Of a DNA stretch of 21,349 bases, positions 8,629-16,343 are shown piece after piece. Under the pieces are notes generated by a model. The model did not search any database and was not told the DNA's origin. It saw nothing but the letters and a program-made list of their open reading frames with translations. The position numbers and the translations under genes are program-made. Positions within the stretch are counted from its first letter, which is position 1; every line of letters starts with the position of its first letter. The stretch is from Bacteroidia bacterium. Lineage in GTDB: Bacteria; Bacteroidota; Bacteroidia; Bacteroidales; Rikenellaceae. The stretch is taken from the NCBI GenBank assembly GCA_025999315.1, contig BNXD01000027.1:1-21349 (forward strand). The letters are read 5' to 3'.

Positions 8629-9225
8629 ATGCTTAAGGTGGGCATAACGGGCGGCATCGGCAGCGGCAAAAGCGTTGTATGCCGCCTCTTTGCGCTTTTG
8701 GGCATCCCCGTCTACGACTCCGACCGCCGGGCGCGGGAGCTGATGAACACCTCTGCGCCGCTGATGGAGGGCATACGGTCGATCTTCGGGCAGGAGAGCT
8801 ATTGCAATGGGGAACTCGACCGCCGGGCAGTTGCCCGCGAGGCGTTCAGCGACCGGACGCTGCTCGACCGGCTCAACGCGCTGGTGCATCCTGCCGTGAT
8901 GGAGGACTTCGGCGAGTGGACGATCGGCCAGAAGGGGCCTTATGTGTTGCTGGAGAGCGCTATACTTTTTGAAAGCGGCCTGGAGCGCCACATCGACCTG
9001 TCGATCCGTGTCGATGCGCCGCCCGCCCTGCGCCTCGAGCGCGTGGTGGAGCGCGACGGGGCGACCCCCGGGCAGGTCGCCCGCCGCATGGCCAATCAGT
9101 CCGACGCCCCTCATCCTTCCGACTTTGTGATCGACAACAGCGGCGGCGCGCTGCTCTGGCCCCAGGTGCTGGCCATAGACAATGCCCTGAGAAAAAGAGA
9201 CTTAAGCGATCAGGAGATTCCTTAA
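8629..9225 (+). CDS. coaE: Dephospho-CoA kinase
   Basis: A 198-residue cytoplasmic enzyme that phosphorylates the 3'-hydroxyl of the ribose of dephospho-CoA, the last step of CoA synthesis. Visible features are the Walker A loop GGIGSGKS (8-15), YDSDRRAREL at about 28-37, the LVHPAV segment, and LESAILFESGLE, which is characteristic of the CoA-binding part of the family. The length is normal. The ATG at 8629 places the P-loop at the standard distance from the start. Its TAA stop (9223-9225) overlaps the stop of the convergent gtrA-like gene. Confidence 0.95.
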   Translation: MLKVGITGGIGSGKSVVCRLFALLGIPVYDSDRRARELMNTSAPLMEGIRSIFGQESYCNGELDRRAVAREAFSDRTLLDRLNALVHPAVMEDFGEWTIGQKGPYVLLESAILFESGLERHIDLSIRVDAPPALRLERVVERDGATPGQVARRMANQSDAPHPSDFVIDNSGGALLWPQVLAIDNALRKRDLSDQEIP

Positions 9226-9722
9226 TTGTGCCCCCGGAAGGTGAAGTGGTGCTGCATCAAATAGCTGTAGGCGATCGTCAGCAGCGAAACGATCATCTGC
9301 GACGGGGTGGGGTAGAGGTGCGCCACCTCCACAAAGAGCTTGAGCCCGGCATAGTTGAGCAGCAGCGAGCCGCACACGCTCAGCAGATAACGCCACATCT
9401 GTGTCCCGCTCCCGAGGGGCGAACTGCGGAAGGTGATATTCTTCTGGAGCCAGAATCCCGTAAAGAACGTGATCGGAAAGACCACCAGCAGTGTCGCGAT
9501 ATGCGGCGAGATCACGATCGGGCCCAGGTCCAGAAACCGCTTGCGGATCACGAAATTATAGATAACGCCATACAGGAACCAGTTGAGCAGCAGGTTTCCT
9601 CCCCCGCACGCCGCATAGCGAAACGTCAACCTCGGCACGAGCCTCCTCAGCGGAGGATAGAAAAAGTCGATCGCCCGGGTTATCGCCCCCGACAGAGCCC
9701 CATACTGCTCATCATCTTTCAT
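9222..9722 (-). CDS. GtrA-like family membrane protein
   Basis: A 166-residue protein with four predicted membrane helices and GtrA-type signatures: FRYAACGGGNLLLNW near the first helix, FWLQKNITFR after the second, and YSYLMQHHFTFRG at the end. GtrA-like proteins are linked to moving or modifying lipid-linked sugars for cell-surface polysaccharides, and many have no defined substrate. It lies 13 bases downstream of dnaG on the same strand, so the two are probably co-transcribed. The pairing looks positional, since I see no functional link. No glycosyltransferase partner is adjacent. Confidence 0.87.
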   Translation of the reverse strand: MKDDEQYGALSGAITRAIDFFYPPLRRLVPRLTFRYAACGGGNLLLNWFLYGVIYNFVIRKRFLDLGPIVISPHIATLLVVFPITFFTGFWLQKNITFRSSPLGSGTQMWRYLLSVCGSLLLNYAGLKLFVEVAHLYPTPSQMIVSLLTIAYSYLMQHHFTFRGHN

Positions 9723-9735
9723 CTCGACATTGTTT

Positions 9736-11685
9736 TTACAGCACTATCCTGAACAGTTTTTTGGCCAGGGCGGCTTTTTCCTTGTTGAGCAGGGTGATCT
9801 GGCGCATGATCTCGAGCTCCTGCTCTTCGGGGAGTTCCTCTCCGCCGAGGCGGGCCTTGAGCTCTTTGGTGATGCGTTCGATGGCCTTCGATTTGTAGAG
9901 GAGCACCAGTCGGGGCACATCTATGGACAGGCGGTCCGATTCGAGTTCGACCACCTTGCCGTGGCGTTTCCAGAGGTTGCTGATGGGGTAGTTGTCGTCG
10001 GAGGTTATGATGTCGACGGCGGCGTTGCTCACCTGGGGGTCGGCATGTTCGACAAACATGCGCTGGTCGACACCGCCCTCCTCGGCGCGACGGGCGGCGT
10101 AGAGCCTCAGGATGGCGTCGTAGGCGGGATTGACCAGCCTCAGGCCGTTGTTTTCCAGCTCGTCGAGGATGATCTGGGCGACGTTGAGGGAGATGATGCT
10201 CTTACCCTCCTTGTAGTCGAAGTCCTTGGCTCCGTACAGTATGAGATACTTGACGATCTCTTTCTCGAGCTCCTCGATGCTGCTGCCGCCGTCGGAGGGG
10301 CCCAGCAGAGGGGTTTCGGGCTGGGGTTTGGCCTGCCGTTGCTGTCGCCTGACGAAGTCGACGGCCTCGCGGTCGCCGGAGTGGGAGATGCGGCGGCGCG
10401 CCACCTCATTCACGAGCACCTGCTGGTCGACCTCGAGCATCCGGGCGCAACTCTGGGTGAAGAGCGAACGCATGATGGGGTCGGGGATCACCGAGATCGA
10501 CTGTACTATGTCGGCGATGACCGTTCCCTTTTTGATGGGGTCGTCGCCGCTGTCGGCCAGCAGTGTACGGGTCTTGAACGAGAGGAAATCCTCCTCGTGC
10601 GAGCGGATATGGTCGCGCAGCTCGGTGGCGTTGTGGCTGCGGGCGAAGGAGTCGGGGTCTTCGTCCGCCGGCAGCGGCACCACCCTGACGTTGAGCCCCG
10701 CCGAGAGGATCATGTCGATGCCGCGCAGCGACGCTTTGACCCCTGCGCTGTCGCCGTCGTAGATCACCGTGATGTTGCGCGTGAAGCGTGCCAGAAGGGC
10801 TATCTGCCCCTCGGTGAGCGAGGTGCCCGAGCTGGCCACCACATTCTCGATCCCGGCCTGCGACATCGAGATCACATCGGTGTAGCCCTCCACCAGTATG
10901 GCGCAATCTTCGTGGGTGATCGCTTTCTTGGCCTGAAACAGCCCGTACAGGACACTGCTCTTGTGGTATATCTCGCTCTCGGGCGAGTTGAGGTACTTGG
11001 CTATGTTCTTGTCGGTGCGCAGGGTACGCCCGCCGAAGGCCACCACGCGCCCGCTGATGGAGTGGATGGGAAAGATCACCCGGCCCGAGAACCGGTCGTA
11101 ATAGCCCCCGTTCTCGCGCACGACCGTAAGGCCGGTCGAGGCGAGGAACTCCTCTTTGTATCCGGCCCCGAGGGCGGCCCGGGTGAACGTGTCGCCCCCG
11201 TCGGGGCAGTAACCCAGCTGAAACTTCTCCAGAGCAAGATCGCCGATGCCTCTCTGGCGCAGATAGCCCAGCCCCACGCTGCGTCCCATGTCGGTCTCGA
11301 GCAACTGACCGTGAAAATAGTCGGCGGCATAGCTGCTGACCACCATCATGCTCTCGCGGTCGTCGTTGCGGCGCAGCTCCTCCTCGGTCAGCTCGCGCTC
11401 CTCGATCTGGATGCCGTACTTCTTGCCCACATACTTCAGCGCCTCGACGTAGCTCATGTTCTCGTGCGCCATGACGAACGTAACGGCGTTGCCCCCCTTG
11501 CCGCACCCGAAACACTTGAAAAGCCCCTTGGCGGGCGAGACGACGAACGACGGGGTCTTCTCGTTATGAAACGGGCAGCAAGCCTGATAGTTGGCCCCCT
11601 TGCGCTTGAGCGTAACAAAATCGCTCACCACCTCCACGATGTTGGCGGCTGCAAATATCCGGTCTATGGTCAGGTTGTCGATCAT
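9736..11685 (-). CDS. dnaG: DNA primase
   Basis: A 649-residue enzyme that makes RNA primers for DNA replication. The order is standard. First is an N-terminal CHC2 zinc ribbon (C37, H40, C58, C61 in ACCPFHNEKTPSF...FKCFGCGKGG). The catalytic core with TOPRIM motifs follows: LVEGYTD, with Glu266, and VIYDGDSAG, with Asp310 and Asp312. Last is a divergent C-terminal helicase-interaction region with a charged, helical tail. The ATG at 11685-11683 (MIDNLTIDRIF) is the family start; the frame continues upstream across the spacer and into uvrB, but that extension is not primase sequence. Its -7 box sits only 8 bases upstream. Confidence 0.96.
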   Translation of the reverse strand: MIDNLTIDRIFAAANIVEVVSDFVTLKRKGANYQACCPFHNEKTPSFVVSPAKGLFKCFGCGKGGNAVTFVMAHENMSYVEALKYVGKKYGIQIEERELTEEELRRNDDRESMMVVSSYAADYFHGQLLETDMGRSVGLGYLRQRGIGDLALEKFQLGYCPDGGDTFTRAALGAGYKEEFLASTGLTVVRENGGYYDRFSGRVIFPIHSISGRVVAFGGRTLRTDKNIAKYLNSPESEIYHKSSVLYGLFQAKKAITHEDCAILVEGYTDVISMSQAGIENVVASSGTSLTEGQIALLARFTRNITVIYDGDSAGVKASLRGIDMILSAGLNVRVVPLPADEDPDSFARSHNATELRDHIRSHEEDFLSFKTRTLLADSGDDPIKKGTVIADIVQSISVIPDPIMRSLFTQSCARMLEVDQQVLVNEVARRRISHSGDREAVDFVRRQQRQAKPQPETPLLGPSDGGSSIEELEKEIVKYLILYGAKDFDYKEGKSIISLNVAQIILDELENNGLRLVNPAYDAILRLYAARRAEEGGVDQRMFVEHADPQVSNAAVDIITSDDNYPISNLWKRHGKVVELESDRLSIDVPRLVLLYKSKAIERITKELKARLGGEELPEEQELEIMRQITLLNKEKAALAKKLFRIVL

Positions 11686-11693
11686 CGCTTTGG

Positions 11694-11701
11694 CAAATTT
11701 A
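11694..11701 (-). promoter_or_regulatory. -7 promoter box of dnaG
   Basis: On the minus strand TAAATTTG ends at 11694 and matches TAnnTTTG. Only 8 bases separate it from the dnaG ATG, so the leader should be about 2-5 bases. No convincing -33 TTG is present at the usual distance. Confidence 0.55.
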
Positions 11702-11709
11702 CTCTTTTC

Positions 11710-11742
11710 TTTGTGGAAAAAGAAAAAACCGTTATACCTTTG
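11710..11742 (+). promoter_or_regulatory. Bacteroidetes-type promoter of uvrB
   Basis: TTTG at 11710-11713 and TACCTTTG at 11735-11742 match the -33 and -7 elements with 21 bases between. The ATG is only 4 bases beyond the -7 box, so the predicted transcript begins at or beside the start codon. I see no SSTACTG-N-type SOS box, and Bacteroidetes SOS sites are poorly defined, so damage control cannot be judged. Confidence 0.7.
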
Positions 11743-11746
11743 TTCG

Positions 11747-13744
11747 ATGAATTTCAAGTTGACATCGGAGTACCGGCCGACGGGCGACCAACCCGAAGCT
11801 ATAGGGCAACTCATAGCCTCGATCGAGGGGCACAGCCGGCACACGACGCTGATGGGGGTAACCGGTTCGGGCAAGACCTTCACCATAGCCAACCTCATCG
11901 CGCACCTCAACAAGCCGACGCTGGTGCTGAGCCACAACAAGACACTGGCGGCGCAGCTCTACGGCGAGTTCCGCAATTTCTTTCCCGAGAACGCGGTGGA
12001 GTATTTCGTCTCCTACTACGACTACTACCAGCCCGAGGCCTACCTGCCCACGACCGATACCTACATAGAGAAAGACCTGTCGATCAACGCCGAGCTCGAG
12101 AAGATGCGTCTGAGCACCACCTCGGCGCTGCTCTCGGGTCGCAGCGACATTATCGTCGTGTCGAGCGTGTCGTGCCTCTATGGCATCGGCAACCCGGCCG
12201 ATTTTCACGCCACGTCGGTGGAGGTGGCTGTGGGGCAGACGTTTCCGCGCCGCAAGTTCCTCTACGCGCTGGTGGAGGCGCTCTATACGCGCACCGAGTA
12301 CGACCTGACCAAAGCCACCTTCAGGGTCAACGGCGAGACGGTGGACATCATGCCTGCCTATGGCGATGTCTGCTACCGCGTGGAGTATGACGACGATCAG
12401 ATCGAGGCCATCTACACCATCAACCCCCTGACCGGGCAGAAGACAGCCCCCCTCGACAGGACCATCATCTACCCGGCCAACCTCTTTGTAACCACTCGTG
12501 AGCGTATCAACACCGCCATGAGCCAGATCCAGGACGACCTGATGGCGCAGGTGGCGTTTTTCGAGCGTCAGGGCAAGCCGGTCGAGGCGCAGCGCGTCAA
12601 ACAACGGGTGGAGTACGACCTGGAGATGATCAAGGAGCTGGGCTACTGCAGCGGCATCGAGAACTACTCGCGCTACTTCGACGGACGACCGCCGGGCAGC
12701 CGCCCCTTCTGTCTGATCGACTACTTCCCCAAAGACTACCTGCTGGTGGTCGACGAGAGCCATGTTACCATCCCCCAGATCAGGGCGATGTATGGCGGCG
12801 ACCGTTCGCGCAAGGAGAACCTAGTGGAATATGGCTTCCGCCTGCCTGCCGCCATCGACAACCGGCCGTTGACGTTCAACGAGTTCGAGGCGCTGGAGGG
12901 CACCGCCGTCTACGTCAGCGCCACCCCGGCCGACTACGAGCTCATCAAGTCGGAGGGAGCCGTCGTCGAACAGCTCATACGACCCACGGGGTTGATCGAT
13001 CCGCCCATCCAGGTGCGCATCACCGACAACCAGATCGACGATCTGATGGAAGAGATACAGCAATGCGTCGATCACGACTGGCGAGTGCTGGTCACCACCC
13101 TCACCAAACGCATGGCCGAGGAGCTGTCGAAATATTTCGACCGTCTGGGCATCCGCAACCGCTATATCCACTCCGACGTCGAGACACTGGAGAGGGTGCA
13201 GATACTTGAAGATCTGCGCAAGGGGCTCTTCGACGTGCTCATCGGGGTGAACCTGCTGCGCGAAGGGCTCGACCTGCCCGAGGTGGCGCTGGTGGCCATC
13301 ATGGATGCCGACAAGGAGGGCTTTCTGCGCAGCGAGCGATCGCTGACCCAAACCTCGGGGCGCGCCGCCCGTCATGCCGAAGGCAAGGTGATCATGTATG
13401 CCCAGCGGCGCACCGACTCGATGCGCATGGCCATGTCGGAGAGCAATCGCCGCCGCGAGAAGCAGATAGCCTACAACATGGAGCACAACATCATCCCCCG
13501 GGCGGCGCAGAAGAGCGGCGACACGCAACGGCCAGGCATGGTCGCCGCCTACCCTCTGCGCGACTCTCCGGCGTCGATCGCCGCCGACGCCAAAGGCAGC
13601 TACTCGACCCGCCCCGAGATCGAAAAACAGATCGCCACGGCCCGCGCAATGATGGAGAAAGCCGCCCGCGAACTCGATTTTCTCGAGGCCGCCCGCCACC
13701 GCGACCTGATGTACGCGCTGCAGGACAAACTCACAAAGCCATGA
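11747..13744 (+). CDS. uvrB: Excinuclease ABC subunit B
   Basis: A 665-residue DNA-damage recognition helicase of nucleotide excision repair, acting between UvrA loading and UvrC incision. Visible features are Walker A GVTGSGKT (37-44); the beta-hairpin [10 protein letters not shown] (90-99), which inserts between the DNA strands; Walker B DESH (336-339); the helicase motif QTSGRAAR; and a C-terminal UVR domain ([20 protein letters not shown]...) that binds UvrC. The ATG at 11747 gives the family start [16 protein letters not shown]; the open frame to the left is spacer and antisense dnaG. It overlaps smpB by ATGA. Confidence 0.97.
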   Translation: MNFKLTSEYRPTGDQPEAIGQLIASIEGHSRHTTLMGVTGSGKTFTIANLIAHLNKPTLVLSHNKTLAAQLYGEFRNFFPENAVEYFVSYYDYYQPEAYLPTTDTYIEKDLSINAELEKMRLSTTSALLSGRSDIIVVSSVSCLYGIGNPADFHATSVEVAVGQTFPRRKFLYALVEALYTRTEYDLTKATFRVNGETVDIMPAYGDVCYRVEYDDDQIEAIYTINPLTGQKTAPLDRTIIYPANLFVTTRERINTAMSQIQDDLMAQVAFFERQGKPVEAQRVKQRVEYDLEMIKELGYCSGIENYSRYFDGRPPGSRPFCLIDYFPKDYLLVVDESHVTIPQIRAMYGGDRSRKENLVEYGFRLPAAIDNRPLTFNEFEALEGTAVYVSATPADYELIKSEGAVVEQLIRPTGLIDPPIQVRITDNQIDDLMEEIQQCVDHDWRVLVTTLTKRMAEELSKYFDRLGIRNRYIHSDVETLERVQILEDLRKGLFDVLIGVNLLREGLDLPEVALVAIMDADKEGFLRSERSLTQTSGRAARHAEGKVIMYAQRRTDSMRMAMSESNRRREKQIAYNMEHNIIPRAAQKSGDTQRPGMVAAYPLRDSPASIAADAKGSYSTRPEIEKQIATARAMMEKAARELDFLEAARHRDLMYALQDKLTKP

Positions 13745-14196
13745 GCGCACCCAAAGAGGTAGTCATCAAGAATCGACGCGCCACGTTCGACTATGAGATA
13801 CTCGAGACGTGGGTTGCGGGCATTGTGCTGGTCGGCACCGAGATCAAGGCGTTGCGGCTGGGCAAGGCGTCGATCGTGGATTGCTATTGCTATTTCAGCG
13901 AGGGCGAGCTTTGGGTGCGCGGGGTCAACATCGCCGAGTACGCATGGGGCAGCTACAACAACCACCAGCCCAAGCGCGACCGCAAACTGCTGCTCAACCG
14001 CAAGGAGCTCGACAAGTTGCAGCGAACCCTTCAGGACAAGGGGCTCACCGTTGTGGGGCTCAAACTGTTCGTCAACCAGCGGGGGCTGGCCAAGATGCTC
14101 ATCGGCCTTGCCCGCGGGCGCAAGAGCTACGACAAACGCGAATATATCCAGCAGAAAGACGCCCGCCGCGAAATGGACCGGGCAATGAAACGGTGA
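13741..14196 (+). CDS. smpB: SsrA-binding protein SmpB
   Basis: A 151-residue partner of tmRNA in rescue of stalled ribosomes. Family landmarks are [55 protein letters not shown], and a basic C-terminal tail ([20 protein letters not shown]) that enters the decoding centre. Length and start are normal. The ATG lies within the uvrB stop, implying translational coupling in a uvrB-smpB operon. The tmRNA gene itself is not in this window. Confidence 0.97.
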   Translation: MSAPKEVVIKNRRATFDYEILETWVAGIVLVGTEIKALRLGKASIVDCYCYFSEGELWVRGVNIAEYAWGSYNNHQPKRDRKLLLNRKELDKLQRTLQDKGLTVVGLKLFVNQRGLAKMLIGLARGRKSYDKREYIQQKDARREMDRAMKR

Positions 14197-14241
14197 GCGA
14201 TTTATTTGCCAAAATAAACGCTATAGTCGCACAATAATTTG

Positions 14242-14249
14242 TACTTTTG
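14242..14249 (+). promoter_or_regulatory. -7 promoter box upstream of mgsA
   Basis: TACTTTTG matches TAnnTTTG and is 45 bases beyond the smpB stop. No -33 TTG is at the right distance. Transcription would start near 14254, giving a leader of about 74 bases to the preferred mgsA start, or about 20 bases to the upstream ATG at 14274. Confidence 0.5.
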
Positions 14250-14327
14250 CGCCGTTGACAATAAAGAGAAAATATGTTTAAATCGGGACGCACGGCAGAT
14301 GAAGGCGGCCCACTAACGGAAGCAAAG

Positions 14328-14804
14328 ATGAACATGACAAAGAAAATGAGGATCGCCCTGGTGGCCCACGACAACATGAAGCGCGATCTGGCCGAGTGGG
14401 TCAACTGGAACTGGGAGAAACTGTTGCAACATCACCTTATATGTACGGGCACCACGGGCAAGATGGTCGCGGGGACGCTCCTCGAGAAGCGCAACAACAA
14501 CCACGGCAGCTTCGACATAACGATGCTCAAGAGCGGTCCGCTGGGAGGCGACCAGCAGCTGGGGTCGCTCATCGCCGAGGGCGAGATCTCGGCGGTGATC
14601 TTTTTCTGGGACCCCATGCAGCCCCAGCCGCACGATGTCGACGTGAAAGCGTTGCTGCGTCTGGCGACGCTGTATAATGTCCCGACGGCCATCAACCGCT
14701 CGTCGGCCGACATGATAATCTCCTCGCCGCTGTTCAACACCGACTACTCGCCCCAGGTGAAGGACTATCAGGACTACGTCAACCGCGCGCTCGACAACCG
14801 TTGA
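14328..14804 (+). CDS. mgsA: Methylglyoxal synthase
   Basis: A 158-residue enzyme that converts dihydroxyacetone phosphate to methylglyoxal and phosphate, a bypass that frees phosphate when sugar phosphates accumulate. Diagnostic motifs are RIALVAHD; CTGTTGK (39-45); SGPLGGDQQLG (69-79), which holds the catalytic-type Asp75; and FFWDPMQPQPHDVDVKALLR (92-111), with His102 next to the phosphate site. An in-frame ATG at 14274 would add 18 residues. That stretch is not part of the family and uses GCA, GAT, GAA, GGA, CCA and CTA codons unlike its neighbours, so I treat it as leader. ATGs at 14334 and 14346 are also possible. Confidence 0.93.
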   Translation: MNMTKKMRIALVAHDNMKRDLAEWVNWNWEKLLQHHLICTGTTGKMVAGTLLEKRNNNHGSFDITMLKSGPLGGDQQLGSLIAEGEISAVIFFWDPMQPQPHDVDVKALLRLATLYNVPTAINRSSADMIISSPLFNTDYSPQVKDYQDYVNRALDNR

Positions 14805-14938
14805 GTTGCCCCGGTTGCTGTTTTCGGCGAAAGCGATCGAATATCAAGCTTGGCTGGCTTCGATTCCCCGCCGCCGTCCGGCAGGGTTTTCGTGCTCTTC
14901 CGTCAAAGAGCGCACGGCCCCTCTTCCCGGCTGCCGTC

Positions 14939-15973
14939 TCACTCCTCGAAAAGACGTTCCAACTCGCTGAAACTCATCTTGCGCACCTCGCATCGGCCAA
15001 TGTCGCCCACAAGGACGAGGTTGATCCGGTCGCTCTCCCGTTTCTTGTCGAGACGGATGGCCTTCAGTAGCTTTGCCGTGGGTATGCCGCTCTCGGTGGG
15101 CAGCCCCATGTGGCTGATCGCCTGCCTGATGCGCCGGGCCGTTTGGGCATCGCACACCCCGAGCCGCGCTGACAGGTCGGCGATGACGACCGTGCCGACA
15201 GCCACCGCCTCGCCGTGGACATATCGGTGCGAAAGTTTCTCGATGGCGTGGGCAAAGGTGTGCCCCAGATTGAGCAGACGCCTCTCGCCCGCCTCCCGTT
15301 CATCGGCCTCCACGATCGCCGCCTTGACTCTCACTGCAGCCGTAATAGCCTGCCGCATAAGAGATTCGTCCCGGCGAAACTCCTCCTCGCCGTGGCTCTC
15401 CAGCAGAGCGAACAATCTTGGGTCGGCGATGATCCCCGCTTTGACGATCTCGGCCATGCCCGCCCGGAACTCCCTGTCGGGCAGCGTGCCGAGCATCCCC
15501 GTGTCGCACAGCACAAAATCTGGCTGGTTGAACGTCCCCACGATATTTTTGTAGCGGGCCAGGTTCACCCCGTTCTTGCCGCCAACGCTGGCATCGACCT
15601 GCGCCAGCAACGACGAGGCCACAAAACCGAAACGCACCCCGCGCATATATGTGGAGGCCACAAAGCCCGCAATATCGGTTACTATACCCCCGCCGATGCC
15701 CAGGACGAAGCACTCCCGGTCGACATTCATCTCGAGCAGCCGGCGATAGATCGACTCCACCGTGGCGAGGGTTTTGTTCCTCTCCCCCAGGCCGATACAT
15801 ATATGTTCGTAGCGTTGGCACAACTCGGGCCAGTGTCGCAGCAGGTTGCGGTCCGTGATCACGATCACCCTGCGGCCCCCGGGCAGCAACTCCTCCAACC
15901 GGCTCAGCGCATCGCCGATGACCACCTTCGACGGCTCGCCCTGCGGCCGCTTAACCAAAATCGTCTCGATCAT
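14939..15973 (-). CDS. aroB: 3-dehydroquinate synthase
   Basis: A 344-residue NAD- and metal-dependent enzyme converting DAHP to 3-dehydroquinate, the second step of the shikimate pathway. Visible features are the NAD-binding GIGGGIVTDIAGFVASTYMR (92-111); KNGVNLARYKNIVGTF (133-148); and the metal ligands Glu175 (GMAEIVKAG), His238 (NLGHTFAHAIE) and His253 (HGEAVAVG). The lysine-rich LDKKRES segment near the C-terminus fits the active site. The ATG at 15973 gives the full family N-terminus. It converges with mgsA across a 134-base spacer and diverges from typA. A 61-nt inverted repeat and an AAAAGAGAAC motif lie upstream. Confidence 0.96.
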   Translation of the reverse strand: MIETILVKRPQGEPSKVVIGDALSRLEELLPGGRRVIVITDRNLLRHWPELCQRYEHICIGLGERNKTLATVESIYRRLLEMNVDRECFVLGIGGGIVTDIAGFVASTYMRGVRFGFVASSLLAQVDASVGGKNGVNLARYKNIVGTFNQPDFVLCDTGMLGTLPDREFRAGMAEIVKAGIIADPRLFALLESHGEEEFRRDESLMRQAITAAVRVKAAIVEADEREAGERRLLNLGHTFAHAIEKLSHRYVHGEAVAVGTVVIADLSARLGVCDAQTARRIRQAISHMGLPTESGIPTAKLLKAIRLDKKRESDRINLVLVGDIGRCEVRKMSFSELERLFEE

Positions 15974-15988
15974 AATGTTTTATTTTTC

Positions 15989-15998
15989 GTTCTCTTTT
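15989..15998 (-). promoter_or_regulatory. AAAAGAGAAC leader motif before aroB
   Basis: On the minus strand AAAAGAGAAC lies exactly 15 bases before the aroB ATG and is followed by GAAAAA. The sppA copy has the same 15-base spacing and the same GAAAAA continuation. Confidence 0.45.
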
Positions 15999-16021
15999 AG
16001 CGGGCAGAAAGACGTCCGCCT

Positions 16022-16082
16022 TTTTACTCGAGAGATTTGGGCTTCTGAAAGCTTGCTTTCAAGCCAAATCTCTCGAGTAAAA
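16022..16082. repeat. Long inverted repeat with perfect 19-bp arms
   Basis: TTTTACTCGAGAGATTTGG (16022-16040) and CCAAATCTCTCGAGTAAAA (16064-16082) are perfect inverted copies. The 23-base interior continues pairing with small bulges (CTT/AAG, then GAAAG/CTTTC). It would form a very stable hairpin on either strand. It lies 49 bases upstream of aroB. A role as a terminator, 5' mRNA hairpin or mobile miniature repeat cannot be separated from sequence alone. Confidence 0.85.
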
Positions 16083-16083
16083 G

Positions 16084-16119
16084 ATTGCCGGGCTTCGCCC
16101 GCCACCACCCGTCAATCCA
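16084..16119. repeat. Small GC hairpin element related to the one at 18415-18489
   Basis: CGGGC-TTC-GCCCG (16089-16101) is a perfect 5-bp hairpin followed by CCACCACCCG, flanked by GATTG and CAATC. The core GCCGGGCTTYGCCCGCC is shared with 18459-18475, so the two appear to be diverged copies of one palindromic repeat. Confidence 0.5.
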
Positions 16120-16143
16120 TAAACTGCCATTTCGCCAACCGGC

Positions 16144-16266
16144 GCACCTCGGCATAGCTTCACGCCGAGCGTGGCTCTGCTCTCGGTTTGTCGTTGATTG
16201 CGGGGCATAGTCTGCAAGCAGTCTCTGCTCCCACTGCGAGCGTCGGGTTCAGGAAAGCACGGGAAA
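16144..16266 (+). repeat. Dispersed intergenic repeat, copy 1 (two modules)
   Basis: Module one (16144-16206, beginning GCACCTCGGCATAGCTTCAC) aligns along its length with 20520-20581, and its CTCGGCATAGCT...GTGGCTCTGC part aligns with 18561-18602. Module two (16218-16266, beginning GCAGTCTCTGCTC) matches the reverse complement of 18218-18265 at 38 of 49 aligned positions by eye. The differences are mostly transitions, which suggests diverged copies. Confidence 0.6.
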
Positions 16267-16311
16267 TACGGATAAAAAGAAAAAAACGCCATGCAAATAT
16301 ACCAATTTTCG

Positions 16312-16319
16312 TACCTTTG
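16312..16319 (+). promoter_or_regulatory. -7 promoter box of typA
   Basis: TACCTTTG matches TAnnTTTG and lies 24 bases before the ATG at 16344, predicting a leader of about 20 bases. That leader contains GAGGA at 16331-16335, 8 bases before the ATG, one of the few Shine-Dalgarno-like sites in the window. The -33 element is not obvious. Confidence 0.6.
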
Positions 16320-16343
16320 TGGCTCTCAAAGAGGACAAACAGA

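Larger units (their letters stand above)
15974..16311. other. Gene-free, repeat-rich spacer between aroB and typA
   Basis: No ORF here has gene-like composition. The spacer holds, in order, the AAAAGAGAAC leader of aroB, a long inverted repeat (16022-16082), a small GC hairpin element (16084-16119) and a copy of a dispersed repeat (16144-16266), then the typA promoter. Confidence 0.7.

Noticed and set aside
9730..12390. Long plus-strand frame across dnaG and into uvrB
   Set aside because: It is the antisense of dnaG joined to an out-of-frame part of uvrB. Both real genes have complete catalytic motifs.
14805..14938. Bidirectional terminator between mgsA and aroB
   Set aside because: GTGCTCTT and AAGAGCGCAC pair only with a two-base bulge and no T-run lies on either side. 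The evidence is too weak to list.
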